Source: CBDDFN01 sp965227065
GTDB lineage: Bacteria > Pseudomonadota > Alphaproteobacteria > SPJN01
Length of the DNA: 64,000 nt
Direction of reading: 5' to 3'
Assembly (NCBI GenBank): GCA_965227065.1
Contig: CBDDFN010000012.1
Location: forward strand, 1-64,000
The translations under genes and the position numbers were made by a program. Position 1 is the stretch's first letter; every line of letters begins with the position of its first letter. Of this stretch, positions 43,218 through 52,521 are shown in pieces. The notes beneath the pieces were generated by a model that had not been told where the DNA came from, did not search any database, and worked only from the letters and a program-made list of their open reading frames with translations.

Positions 43218-45013
43218 TGCGCCCTCTTCCATTCAGTCCAGCTTGGCCCGCCGCCATCGCCGGTGATGGTGACGCTATTTCCATCCCTGTTAGTGCGTTC
43301 ATTGGCCTTGCGCGCCTCAAGATAAGGGCCCGCCACAATCGTGACCTTTGAGCCATTGTTGATTGTGTGGGTGAAGCGGCCGACCATTCCGATTGAGGGG
43401 CCAAGCGTACAGCGCGGGGAAAATAACAGCCCCTTGCGCTTGAGCGCCTGTTCCATCGTCTCGCCGCGGAAGACGCTGATCACCCGTTCCCGCACCTCGG
43501 TGCCGGTTCCCATCGGAGCATCATAGCCTGCATCGACATCAAACAACAGAAGTGAACGATTGAGCCGCACGACGAAATGGACACGCTCGGGGTCTTCGTC
43601 CGGGGCCGCATCGCCGCTGTCATCGTTTTGGGGCGCACGGGTCCCCGCAACCAGCCCGGCGGGCGGGCAAAGATCATCCCCGCTGGCAAAGGCGGGATCG
43701 CGCAAACGGTTGCCTGTCACGCCCTGTTCGGGCGCATCAAAGCGGATGCGGCTTTCGCGCGTGTAATAGCGTTCCTTGGTGCGGGCATGGGGGACAACCG
43801 CGTCCTTGATCTGCCATTCGGTGGCGGTCACATCGGCAATCACCGTGTCGTAATTGTCCGATTCACTCATTCCGAACACGCCCTGGGTGACATAATAGAA
43901 CCAGGTCTCTTCGGCCTTGCTCATCTGCCCGCCGCGCACATAGGTGAACTGGCTTTTATCTTCACCGTCCCCGCCATCCTTGATCAGCAGATCATACTGG
44001 CTGCGCCGCCGGTCCTCAAAAAAACCGTCTATGGGACTGGCCTGCAAGGTGAGTTCCGCCCGTGTGGTCTTGACCTGGCCGGGGCCGGGAATATCGAGCG
44101 GCACTTCGGTTTTAAGCCACCGCTTCCCTTCTTTCTTCTGCGGCGCCCCATAAGGCCGGAGCCCCTCATTGTGACGGGAGGACTTGGCATTCTGGAACGC
44201 ATAAAGCGTCAGGCTGCGCGGACCTGAACTCGCGCCCGACAAAGATCGTTCATCGCCCGTCACATAAGCCATATCCACGCTGGCGCAGACCCGCACCGCA
44301 TAGGGTTTGCCGACTACAATCTCATCGGGCAGCGCATAGGCCACCCGGCGGACAACATCGACCACAAGGTCCTGAATGTCGCCGCTGCCCTGTTCGGGTT
44401 CGGGCGACAGATAATCATCAGCCACCTTGCGCGCGCGGCCATCCTTGAACGCCCAGCGTTCCTTGAACTCATCCCCCGCTTCCTTGATAGTGGCTTTGGG
44501 CTTCACGCTTTTGTCAAAGCTGCGCACCGAAATGCTGGCGCTGTCGAGAATGGTTTTGCCGTCGCGCACATCCATCGTGCCGCCAAAGCCCACCGGCACG
44601 ATGATACGACGGGCGTTGGGCGTAACCCCCTCATCGCGCGCCGTGACACTCAAGATCAGCTCGCCCAGTCCTTGCGCGCCATTTTCCGATGGGGTGAGCT
44701 TGAGCAAGACCGTGCCTTCCGTGAGGTCCGCGCCGATCCCCAGTTCGGGGCCTTCGGGAAACTCCACTTTAGAAATGAAGCCGGGCTTTTGTTCGACCGC
44801 GACGGTGAACCAGTCCATGCCGACTGACTGGCTGGTGGCGGCCCAGCGTTCGATCACCACGCGCACTTCGGCGGAAATATCAGGCGACAGCTCAATCGGG
44901 TTGGCAGTGATGTCGGTTGGCGGCTCCCCGCCCGGCGCGGGCAGGTCTTGCGCGGCGGCGCCAAACGCAATCAGGCCAAGCAGACCCATCAAGATGAGCT
45001 TAGAACTCCTCAT
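43205..45013 (-). CDS. large exported protein of unknown function
   Basis: A 602-residue protein with signal peptide (MRSSKLILMGLLGLIAFGAAAQ). The mature chain is mostly polar and beta-rich, without a repeat or a motif that I can name. Near the C-terminus SVFRGETMEQALKRKG and NNGSKVTIVAGP faintly recall the LysM-like domain in front of some M23 peptidases, but this is weak. It overlaps the 1614-residue gene upstream by 14 bases and the downstream gene by 13 bases, so all three are translationally coupled. Confidence 0.72.
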   Translation of the reverse strand: MRSSKLILMGLLGLIAFGAAAQDLPAPGGEPPTDITANPIELSPDISAEVRVVIERWAATSQSVGMDWFTVAVEQKPGFISKVEFPEGPELGIGADLTEGTVLLKLTPSENGAQGLGELILSVTARDEGVTPNARRIIVPVGFGGTMDVRDGKTILDSASISVRSFDKSVKPKATIKEAGDEFKERWAFKDGRARKVADDYLSPEPEQGSGDIQDLVVDVVRRVAYALPDEIVVGKPYAVRVCASVDMAYVTGDERSLSGASSGPRSLTLYAFQNAKSSRHNEGLRPYGAPQKKEGKRWLKTEVPLDIPGPGQVKTTRAELTLQASPIDGFFEDRRRSQYDLLIKDGGDGEDKSQFTYVRGGQMSKAEETWFYYVTQGVFGMSESDNYDTVIADVTATEWQIKDAVVPHARTKERYYTRESRIRFDAPEQGVTGNRLRDPAFASGDDLCPPAGLVAGTRAPQNDDSGDAAPDEDPERVHFVVRLNRSLLLFDVDAGYDAPMGTGTEVRERVISVFRGETMEQALKRKGLLFSPRCTLGPSIGMVGRFTHTINNGSKVTIVAGPYLEARKANERTNRDGNSVTITGDGGGPSWTEWKRAQCGG

Positions 45014-48000
45014 CTTGCCCCCCGCTTGCCCGCCGGACGGCCACCATCAGATCAAGCGTCTGCTGGGAGAAAAAACCCAGATAAGGCTCTGCCACATCCA
45101 TTTCGCGCAGCGACAGACTGGCCTTGATGGCCTCCACCCGTTCCGTCTTGGCCTTGCCTTCAGGATCATCGCCGGGCTGGTCTTGCAGCGCCTTGGCGAT
45201 CTGCGCTTCAAGGCCCGCGCGGACAATCTGGCTGCCGCGCATTGCCTCGCGCAAACGGCGCGTGTGTTCTGCCTCGTCTATCGGCTCGATTTTCCAGCCG
45301 CCCCGCTCCCGCTTGGTCACATCAGCGGGCGGGATCATCATCACGGTCGCCAGATCGGAATCAAGGCTGAGCGTATTGGCCATGGTGGACAAGAGCCGCT
45401 GGCTGTCAGCCATCCGCTCCTGCAAGGCGGCGGCATCACCCGATGATTTGAGCGCCTCAAGATCATCCATCGCCACCGCAGAGGTGCGCGCGACGATCTT
45501 GGCTGTCAGCCGCTCCATCATTGCCATCATGTCATGGGCCTGGGCGACCTTGTCGCTACCGCTGCCCTCCATCGCATCCCATGGCGTGGGGTTTTCCCCC
45601 TTCATCTTCATGCGCGACATCTGTTCGATCATTTTTAGATCGCCGGGTTCCAGCAGATCGGCATCCCCGCCCAGCGCGGCAAGCTCCTTATAGATTTGCC
45701 GGTGGTAGGAGGCATCCTCACCCGTCTCTGCGCGATTGCCGAGCCGGGCGTTATAGGCCTCATTGCCCTTGGGGTGGGCGATCAGATAGGCATCCAGCAG
45801 GCGCAGGAAATATTTCGTCTTGCCCAGTGCCTTGCCCATAACGGCCTGCTGGGCAGGCGCATCCATCGCCGATACCGTGCTGCGCGTATAATGCGGGTCC
45901 GTCAGGAAGCCCATATAGCGCATCATGTCGAGTGCAAGCCCCATGCCCTCAGACGGTTTGAGTTTGACCCACTGGCCAAGCGTTCCCCGCCCGGCCAGAA
46001 CCTTGCCCGAATAAAGCGCATTGTTGATGAACCATTTGCCGCCCGCCTCGGAATAAAAGCGCGTGGGCGAAGCCTTGTTCAAAATTACATCCTTTGTGAC
46101 CGAAAGCGTGCTTTCATTGCCGCTGTCAAAGCGCATCAGTGGCTGAACAAAGGCTTCCGAATCCATCGGGCTGTAATTGCCGCTGTCTTCGGTGGCGAGT
46201 GGCACACCCGCATCTTCAAACTTTTTATAAAGCGCCTTCGCAATGGCCGCGCGCTGATCAGTGGTGAGGTCGGGCCGGGTGAACAATGTAAAATCAATAT
46301 CGGCAAGCACGCCCTGATATTCAGGATTGCCCTTGGCCGCCCCGCCTTGAATGATCACCTCAACGCCACTGGCGGCCGACGAATTCATAAACTCGGCCAA
46401 AATCTTGTTGATCTTGCCGATGCGCACATCATCGATGGCTTCGGCGATGCGGTTGACCTCGGCCAAGCCGGATTGATCATTGTCCGCCTTCGCCCGCATG
46501 CGCGCGGCTTTGAGCCCCTTGCGGATGGTTTCAATCGGCAGCGCATCGGTCATCAGATGATCGCGCAGCCCCATGGAATGTGTCGGGTCCGCCAGTGTTT
46601 TGAGCGTTGCTATGTCCGCAGAGCCATCCTCCAGCGCCGTCAGGGTCCGCCGCATCTGTTCTGCAGCATCCGCATGGGCTTTGGAGGGTTTGCGCCCGCC
46701 CAGTGCACCGGACACCTCACCATCGATATGATCAAGCGCGATGGCGCGCGCAGCGCCGCGCACCTCTTCTTCCCTGGCGCGGCTGCGTTCAGCGGCGTCT
46801 TCCACTTCATCCATCGCCGCGCGATGGGTCTTTGCTTCGTCAGTCCCGGCAAGGGTGACTGCGCGGGTAACCAGCGCCTCATTGGCGGCCTTGAGCGCCT
46901 CGACCGATTTGGTACGGATCGCCAGCATTGCCTCGGTCTGCATCTGATCAAGGCCCTTGAGAGCGCCATCCAGCGTGGTGCCTGCAACCGTCAGCCCGCG
47001 TGTCACCGCGCCGATATAGGCCTTGTCGCCAAGCCAGGCGGCATGACCGCCTTCAATCTTGCTTCCTGATTGCTTGACCGTGTCTTCGACCAGCGAAAAG
47101 ACGGTCTCAAAGGCTTTCTGCGCGTCCTGTTCGCTCACCAGCTGGTCGGACTTCGCGGCCACGATCTGGGCGGCCGTGTTCGCCACCGCCTTGGTGGCCG
47201 AGGATTTAGCAAGCCCATAGGCCCCCGACGCGCTCATCTTTCCCGCCAGCGGATTAAACGCTTCATAGAGTTTCTGGACGGCGTTTACTTCGGCCGCCCG
47301 GGCGACCTGGGCCGCATCAGTCACCGTCTTTGTGTACACGCCCGCTTCTGTAATTTTGCTGGCGATGGCTTCGGCAGCAAGCCCCACCACCGCCTCAATC
47401 ACGATCGCCTCATGCGCCTCTTTCCACAGCGCGACATAGACATCCACGGAATCAGCAAAGGCGGCCTTGGCCTCAAGCTGATCAATTTCGCGCTTGAGAT
47501 TGATCGTGCCTTGAACGCCAAGAAACTTGAACCGCGCATTGACGACGCTTTCAAACTTTTTGGCGGCAATTGACGCTGCCATATATTGCCCGGTCAGGGC
47601 GGCATGGCGCAAATCAGCCATCGCCATATCAGCCATCTTGTCATAGCGGCGGCGCTGTTTGGCGCGTTCAAGCGCCATCAGGGAAAACGCATTGGTCCGG
47701 CCGGTTTGTGTGCGGGCGGGCGTACGGTTTTCACTGCGGGTGATTTCAGCTTCCGCAATCCGGGTTCGGGCCAGAATGAATGGCTGACCCGAATGGGCGA
47801 TCAGCCCGGCAAGCTTGGCCGCGCCAATATCGGCCTGTTCAACCGCCAGCGTGTTCCAATCCCCGGCTTTCAGCTTGTCGCGATAGCGGTCCCAGCGTGA
47901 CTGGGTTTGGACCAGGCTTTGAAGATAGGCGTCTTGGCTGTTGAAATCGCCAAAGGCATAGCCTGAAAAATTCTTCACCCGCTGCGACAGCTGACTGCCT

Positions 48001-49844
48001 TCCGACAGGATGGTCATCGGCGCATCAATCAGGATCATCTCAAAGGTCGCCCCCATCAGGCCGGGGAAGATGATCAGCGGATTGCTCTCAATGCCTTTGA
48101 AATAGACCTCGTACTTGTTTTTGAACCAGTCGCTTTTGGGGCTCATATAGGCGGCCAGCATGTCATCACTGACGGCCCGTCCGGGATTGGCCACGGTCTG
48201 GCCCCGGCTGGCCGACAATAAAACATAGGCCTCCGCCGTCAGCCCCTCATGGGCCTGCCGCATCGCGCCATGCCACAGCGCGGCCTGGTCGCGCAAATCC
48301 TCACACACCGGTTCCAGCACATGCGCCCAGCCGCCCTCGCTTGATGCCGTCAATTTATGTTGGCTTACCATTTCGGCAAAGGTCGTCTTGGCCCGCGTCG
48401 CGACATGGGGATGGGCATCCCCGCCGGGCCGTCCGCCCAGGTGACGGGCAAGCGCAAGGGCCTCATCATAGGAATGATGCTGGGTGAAATTCTGAACCGC
48501 CTTGAGCCGCCGGATATGCGACAGCTGAATCTCGGCAAATTTTGTCCACGCGGTTTCCATCGAGGTCTTGGCATCAACCCCGAACAGGCTCGCCACCGGC
48601 TTACCGAAATTCTCAATGAACGCATCGGTCATCGGCGCGACGATCATCGTATCAAGCCCAGTGCCGAGAAACTTTTTGCCAAGTGCCAGCAACACGGCGG
48701 TTTTGTTGGCCTGATCAAGCTGGACAAACAGTGAGGTCTGCACCTGGCCACTATCAATCAGCCCGTCGATGAACGTCTTGCCCTCACCGCCAATCTTGGC
48801 AATGGCGGCATCAAATCCACCCCCCAGATGCACCGCCTGGGTAAAGGCTGCCTCATTGCCAATCTCATCGGTGGCCAGAAGCGCGTAATAGCCAATGGCG
48901 CGCGCCTTGGCGGCCTTCAACCGCGCAGGCCGGGCCGTGTCCACAGCGACCCGCCAATCAGCGCTTGGATTGGAATGGAAATAAACTTCTTCGGCGCGTT
49001 TGACCTCGGCATTGAGGAACGCGCGCGCATGGGATTCCGCCAGAATGCGGACAATATTGGCCTGATGGTTGGTTTCAGCGACCAGATCGCGATAGCGCGC
49101 CGCAAGGCTCATCAATTCCAGCTGATTGCCCGCATTATTGTCATAGGCGTTGCGGTTGGCGATGGCTTTACCCATCGCATCAAGCCGCATCTCACCCAAA
49201 GCCGCAAAGGTTTCGCGGCGCTTCTCAATCAGACAGTCAAGCCGTTTGCGCTCGCCATCCAGCATTGCGGCACGCGCAGCTTCGGGCGCCCGGCGATACA
49301 GCGTTTCAGCCGCTTGCGTGTAGGTGAGCCACGCCTTGCGCTCCGCCTCGCGCGCCTTCGACAGTGCAAAGCCTTGCGCATACCAGTTAAAAATACCGTA
49401 GGTGAGAAAAGTGTATTGCGCGCCGATTTTTTCATCATCAAGCCGCTCACTGTCTGCGGCCCGCAAGGCCACACTCATGAACGTATTGGCGAGATAACGG
49501 CCATCGCGCCTGAGCTCCAGCACCGCCCGTTCGCTCGCCTTGGCGGGGGCGGCCAGATTGGCGGCGGCCGACGCAACGCGGGAGCGCGCGGCCTCCCCCA
49601 CCACTTGGGGCGAGGTCTGTGTGTGAAAGCGGGTAGCCGGATCGCGCGGACAGGCCAGCAGCATGTCGCCCAGCCGGGCAAAGCGCGCGCGGATCTGCTG
49701 CTTGGTCACCGAGGTGGCGGGAAACTCGGCCGGATCAGGCATCGCCGGTGTGTCACCAGGCACCATCGGCTCATCCCGCGCAAGTGCCGGGTTTGCGAGC
49801 AGTCCCGCGAAACAGGCTAGAAAAATGAAGCGACGCGCAATCAT
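45000..49844 (-). CDS. very large exported protein (1614 aa) with nucleotidyltransferase-like motif
   Basis: Starts at ATG 49844 after AAGGGGGC, with signal peptide MIARRFIFLACFAGLLANPALA. The mature chain is largely alpha-helical, Ala- and Lys/Glu-rich, with coiled-coil-like stretches and a few hydrophobic segments (around NPLIIFPGLMG and VIEAVVGLAAEAIA). At residues 1167-1184, GG followed by thirteen residues and D-I-D fits the pol-beta-type nucleotidyltransferase signature hG[GS]x(9-13)Dh[DE]h; D1240 (LMRFD) could be the third carboxylate. No named family is recognised. A toxin, surface or cell-envelope role is possible but unproven. Confidence 0.75.
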   Translation of the reverse strand: MIARRFIFLACFAGLLANPALARDEPMVPGDTPAMPDPAEFPATSVTKQQIRARFARLGDMLLACPRDPATRFHTQTSPQVVGEAARSRVASAAANLAAPAKASERAVLELRRDGRYLANTFMSVALRAADSERLDDEKIGAQYTFLTYGIFNWYAQGFALSKAREAERKAWLTYTQAAETLYRRAPEAARAAMLDGERKRLDCLIEKRRETFAALGEMRLDAMGKAIANRNAYDNNAGNQLELMSLAARYRDLVAETNHQANIVRILAESHARAFLNAEVKRAEEVYFHSNPSADWRVAVDTARPARLKAAKARAIGYYALLATDEIGNEAAFTQAVHLGGGFDAAIAKIGGEGKTFIDGLIDSGQVQTSLFVQLDQANKTAVLLALGKKFLGTGLDTMIVAPMTDAFIENFGKPVASLFGVDAKTSMETAWTKFAEIQLSHIRRLKAVQNFTQHHSYDEALALARHLGGRPGGDAHPHVATRAKTTFAEMVSQHKLTASSEGGWAHVLEPVCEDLRDQAALWHGAMRQAHEGLTAEAYVLLSASRGQTVANPGRAVSDDMLAAYMSPKSDWFKNKYEVYFKGIESNPLIIFPGLMGATFEMILIDAPMTILSEGSQLSQRVKNFSGYAFGDFNSQDAYLQSLVQTQSRWDRYRDKLKAGDWNTLAVEQADIGAAKLAGLIAHSGQPFILARTRIAEAEITRSENRTPARTQTGRTNAFSLMALERAKQRRRYDKMADMAMADLRHAALTGQYMAASIAAKKFESVVNARFKFLGVQGTINLKREIDQLEAKAAFADSVDVYVALWKEAHEAIVIEAVVGLAAEAIASKITEAGVYTKTVTDAAQVARAAEVNAVQKLYEAFNPLAGKMSASGAYGLAKSSATKAVANTAAQIVAAKSDQLVSEQDAQKAFETVFSLVEDTVKQSGSKIEGGHAAWLGDKAYIGAVTRGLTVAGTTLDGALKGLDQMQTEAMLAIRTKSVEALKAANEALVTRAVTLAGTDEAKTHRAAMDEVEDAAERSRAREEEVRGAARAIALDHIDGEVSGALGGRKPSKAHADAAEQMRRTLTALEDGSADIATLKTLADPTHSMGLRDHLMTDALPIETIRKGLKAARMRAKADNDQSGLAEVNRIAEAIDDVRIGKINKILAEFMNSSAASGVEVIIQGGAAKGNPEYQGVLADIDFTLFTRPDLTTDQRAAIAKALYKKFEDAGVPLATEDSGNYSPMDSEAFVQPLMRFDSGNESTLSVTKDVILNKASPTRFYSEAGGKWFINNALYSGKVLAGRGTLGQWVKLKPSEGMGLALDMMRYMGFLTDPHYTRSTVSAMDAPAQQAVMGKALGKTKYFLRLLDAYLIAHPKGNEAYNARLGNRAETGEDASYHRQIYKELAALGGDADLLEPGDLKMIEQMSRMKMKGENPTPWDAMEGSGSDKVAQAHDMMAMMERLTAKIVARTSAVAMDDLEALKSSGDAAALQERMADSQRLLSTMANTLSLDSDLATVMMIPPADVTKRERGGWKIEPIDEAEHTRRLREAMRGSQIVRAGLEAQIAKALQDQPGDDPEGKAKTERVEAIKASLSLREMDVAEPYLGFFSQQTLDLMVAVRRASGGQDEEF

Positions 49845-49900
49845 ACTGCCCCCTTGGAGGAACAGCCTGTCACAGCCTTATTTCAGAAACAAGAAAAGGT

Positions 49901-49975
49901 GGCCCGGCACTGGCCCACCCAAGACGTCGTGCCGGGCCTCGCAAGCGGACTGATGTGCAACGCGCCCGCTTGCGA
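49901..49975. ncRNA. two tandem perfect hairpins upstream of the exported-protein operon
   Basis: GGCCCGGCAC (49901-49910) pairs with GTGCCGGGCC (49929-49938), and directly after it TCGCAAGCGG (49939-49948) pairs with CCGCTTGCGA (49966-49975). Each stem is ten perfect base pairs. GGTGG at 49898-49902 could instead pair with CCACC at 49915-49919, offering an alternative fold. It lies 57 bases before the 1614-residue gene on the minus strand and about 130 bases before the divergent plus-strand gene. It may be a leader, a small RNA or a terminator; none is established. Confidence 0.4.
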
Positions 49976-50103
49976 ATACAAAACACAGTTTGATCGTATT
50001 TCAGATCCAATACGTTAATGTCTGGAGATTGGTTCTGCGGCAATTTCGTCTGGCGAATGAGTGTGCTAGGGAATGATCAAACACGGCTTACAGGGTGAGG
50101 ACG

Positions 50104-51291
50104 ATGGCCACTACATTGCAGGAACTCGGCGTTGCCGGGCGGATTTTGATCGACCGGCTCAAAGGCGCACGTAAAACCGGCATGGGTCCTGATCCGGCCC
50201 AATTCGCCACTGATTTTACCGCGACGCTCAACGGGGCGGACGTCAAATGCGCCAAAGTGGTCGATGTGCCATCCAATCAGCCCCCTTGGCTTGATAGCGG
50301 CATCCACATTGAGGCTGGTGACGAAATCACTTTCATCACGACGGGCCGCACGGTCCTTAATGGCCCGCTGAATGTGTGGGTGCCGGCCAATTTTCAGATT
50401 TGGGGCAAGATCGGCGAGGCAGGCCCGGTGTTTCGCGGCGCGCGCAATACGTTGAGCTTTACCGCCAAATCAAGCGGCAAGCTTTATCTTGCAAGCTATT
50501 TCCCCGGTGAATGGAAAACACCAGATGGTCAATTGGCCGACAGTGTTGACCCGGCCGACTATCAAAGCTTCAAGGGCAATCAGAAGGCTGGACTTATCGT
50601 TTGGAAGGATACGGCCGAGGCGGGACTTGCAGGGCTTTCCCCTACAGGCGTAATGGCCGATTTGGTCGCCGCGGAATCCAGGCGGCTCACTGAGGGCGAA
50701 GCAATGCCGCCCAAGGATTGGAGTTATTTGTGGTATCTCGGCCCCGGCGAGATTTTTACCGTCGTAGAAGACGGCACGGTGGGCTGTCACACTCATGGCA
50801 ATGTCGGCATTTTGCGCACCGATGTGGATGCAGTGCTGACGCCGAGTTTGCGGCTGTGCTGGTCATGGCTGATTGAGGAGCTGCCCTCAATGATCCGCGA
50901 AGACACGGTGCCGTCCCATGATTATCTGTCGATTGCGGTCGAGTATGACAATGGCCAGGACATCACCTATCACTGGTCCAAGAGCCTGCCGGCAGAGACG
51001 ATCTATACCTGTCCCCTGCCCACCTGGAAGGACAAGGAAACCCATATTGTGATCCGCTCGGGCCTTGAGGGCCTGGGCGAATGGGTCGATGAGGATCGCG
51101 GCCTGCGTCAAGATTATATCAATGCGCTGGGCGAAACCCGCGGGCCGGTGCCTCAACGGGTCGTGCGCGTCTGGCTGATCGCCAATTCACTCTTCCAGCG
51201 CGGTACAGGCCGGTGCCAGTTCCGCGATATGCGGCTGGTGGACAATAATCTCATCGTCCCCGTGCGGGCCGATGATCCAAACGGCGGCTAG
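50104..51291 (+). CDS. DUF3047 protein with N-terminal lectin-like beta domain
   Basis: A 395-residue protein without signal peptide, starting at ATG 50104 behind GTGAGG. The first part, about residues 40-160, is beta-rich with SGIHIEAGDEITFITTG, GKIGEAGPVFRGA and SGKLYLASYFPGEW, recalling LecA-like carbohydrate-binding domains. The second half matches DUF3047: LRLCWSWLIEELP, YLSIAVEYDNGQD, IVIRSGLEGLGEWVDEDR and a late CQFRDMRLV. Its function is unknown. It faces away from the large exported-protein operon and is convergent with the sugar dehydrogenase gene. Confidence 0.75.
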   Translation: MATTLQELGVAGRILIDRLKGARKTGMGPDPAQFATDFTATLNGADVKCAKVVDVPSNQPPWLDSGIHIEAGDEITFITTGRTVLNGPLNVWVPANFQIWGKIGEAGPVFRGARNTLSFTAKSSGKLYLASYFPGEWKTPDGQLADSVDPADYQSFKGNQKAGLIVWKDTAEAGLAGLSPTGVMADLVAAESRRLTEGEAMPPKDWSYLWYLGPGEIFTVVEDGTVGCHTHGNVGILRTDVDAVLTPSLRLCWSWLIEELPSMIREDTVPSHDYLSIAVEYDNGQDITYHWSKSLPAETIYTCPLPTWKDKETHIVIRSGLEGLGEWVDEDRGLRQDYINALGETRGPVPQRVVRVWLIANSLFQRGTGRCQFRDMRLVDNNLIVPVRADDPNGG

Positions 51292-51294
51292 ACG

Positions 51295-52425
51295 CTAGCG
51301 GGTGATCCGCAGCAACTGGCCCTCGTCTGAATCGGTCAGCACATAGATCGCGCCATCGGGGCCGACGCGGACGTCGCGGATGCGGTCTTCCCGATCATTG
51401 AGCAGGATCCATTCACGCACGATCTGGCCGTTTTCACGCTCCAGCCGGCGCAGATCAGCGCTTGCCAGTCCGCCCACCAGAAGATCGCCGTTCCAGTCGG
51501 CAAACATGTCCCCGCGATAGACCGCAAGGCCCGAGGGCGCAATCGACGGCACCCAGTCATAGAGCGGGTCTTCATAGCCCTCCAACGTCTTGTAAGGCGT
51601 GATCTGCGCGCCGGAATAATCCACCCCGGTCGTCACCACAGGCCAGCCATAATTGGTACCACCCAGCAGCAAATTCACCTCATCGCCGCCGCGCGCGCCA
51701 TGTTCATGGGCAAAGATACGGCCGCCATCAATGGCGAGGCCCTGCACATTGCGGTGGCCCATGGTGAAGATTTCGGGCAAGGCCCCCTCAACATGGGAAT
51801 AGGGATTGGAGCCGGGCGCCACACCGTCGTCATAGATGCGGATGATTTTGCCCAGATGATTGTCGAGCTTTTGCGCCTCTTCCCGGTAGCGGAAGCCATC
51901 ACCCAGCGTCAGGATAATCGACTGATCAGGCAAAAAGCCGATCTTGCCGCCATAGTGAACCGCGGTTTGCTTCCACGGCTTGGCAACAAAGATCACACTG
52001 GGTTCGGTCAGCGCGCCATCCTTCAAAACCGCCTTCATCAGATGGGTGGCGTTGGCATCCTCATCACCGCCCGAATAGCTCAGATAGAGTTTGCCGGTGG
52101 TGGCGAAATCCGGTGACAGCGCGACCTCAAGCAGCCCGCCCTGGCCGTCATAATAAACGTCCGGAACGCCTGAAATCTCGGTCTTGCCTGCAGCGGTCAC
52201 ATGGATCAGCCGGCCGGGCTTTTCGGTGACCAGATAGGACCCATCGGGCAAAAAGGCGAGTGACCAGGGATATTCGAAATCCTTCGCAACCACATCGACT
52301 TGATAGGCCGCCTGCTCAATCTGAGGCTGACGGGCCTCATAGATGCTGCTGTCGCGGTCGGCACAGGCCGGGCTTGCGAGCAGGACGAGCGGGAGCAAAA
52401 ACAGTTTGCCGAGTGTGCGAGACAT
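51295..52425 (-). CDS. PQQ-dependent aldose sugar dehydrogenase (Asd/YliI-like)
   Basis: A 376-residue exported quinoprotein of the soluble glucose/sorbosone dehydrogenase family. A signal peptide (MSRTLGKLFLLPLVLLASPACA) precedes a six-bladed propeller with EYPWSLAFLPDGSYLVTEKPGRL, GQGGLLEVALSPDF, HYGGKIGFLPD, GHRNVQGLAID, HEHGARGGDEVNLL and NYGWPVV. These contain the PQQ and calcium-binding residues of the family. Aldose oxidation in the periplasm is expected, though the true substrate and cofactor supply are not visible. The serine/cysteine of SPACA could allow lipidation. Confidence 0.88.
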   Translation of the reverse strand: MSRTLGKLFLLPLVLLASPACADRDSSIYEARQPQIEQAAYQVDVVAKDFEYPWSLAFLPDGSYLVTEKPGRLIHVTAAGKTEISGVPDVYYDGQGGLLEVALSPDFATTGKLYLSYSGGDEDANATHLMKAVLKDGALTEPSVIFVAKPWKQTAVHYGGKIGFLPDQSIILTLGDGFRYREEAQKLDNHLGKIIRIYDDGVAPGSNPYSHVEGALPEIFTMGHRNVQGLAIDGGRIFAHEHGARGGDEVNLLLGGTNYGWPVVTTGVDYSGAQITPYKTLEGYEDPLYDWVPSIAPSGLAVYRGDMFADWNGDLLVGGLASADLRRLERENGQIVREWILLNDREDRIRDVRVGPDGAIYVLTDSDEGQLLRITR

Positions 52426-52521
52426 GACTTTCCCCTGTTGCGGTTGTGCCGCTAAGATAGTGGGGCGTTGGCGCGGGGTCTATGGACCTTGGGGCGCTAA
52501 CAAAAATGTGAGGGGGCAAAA

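Noticed and set aside
45696..47069. A 457-codon open frame on the plus strand inside the 1614-residue gene
   Set aside because: It is antisense to a coupled operon with signal peptides and ribosome-binding sites; no family pattern or ribosome-binding site is present.
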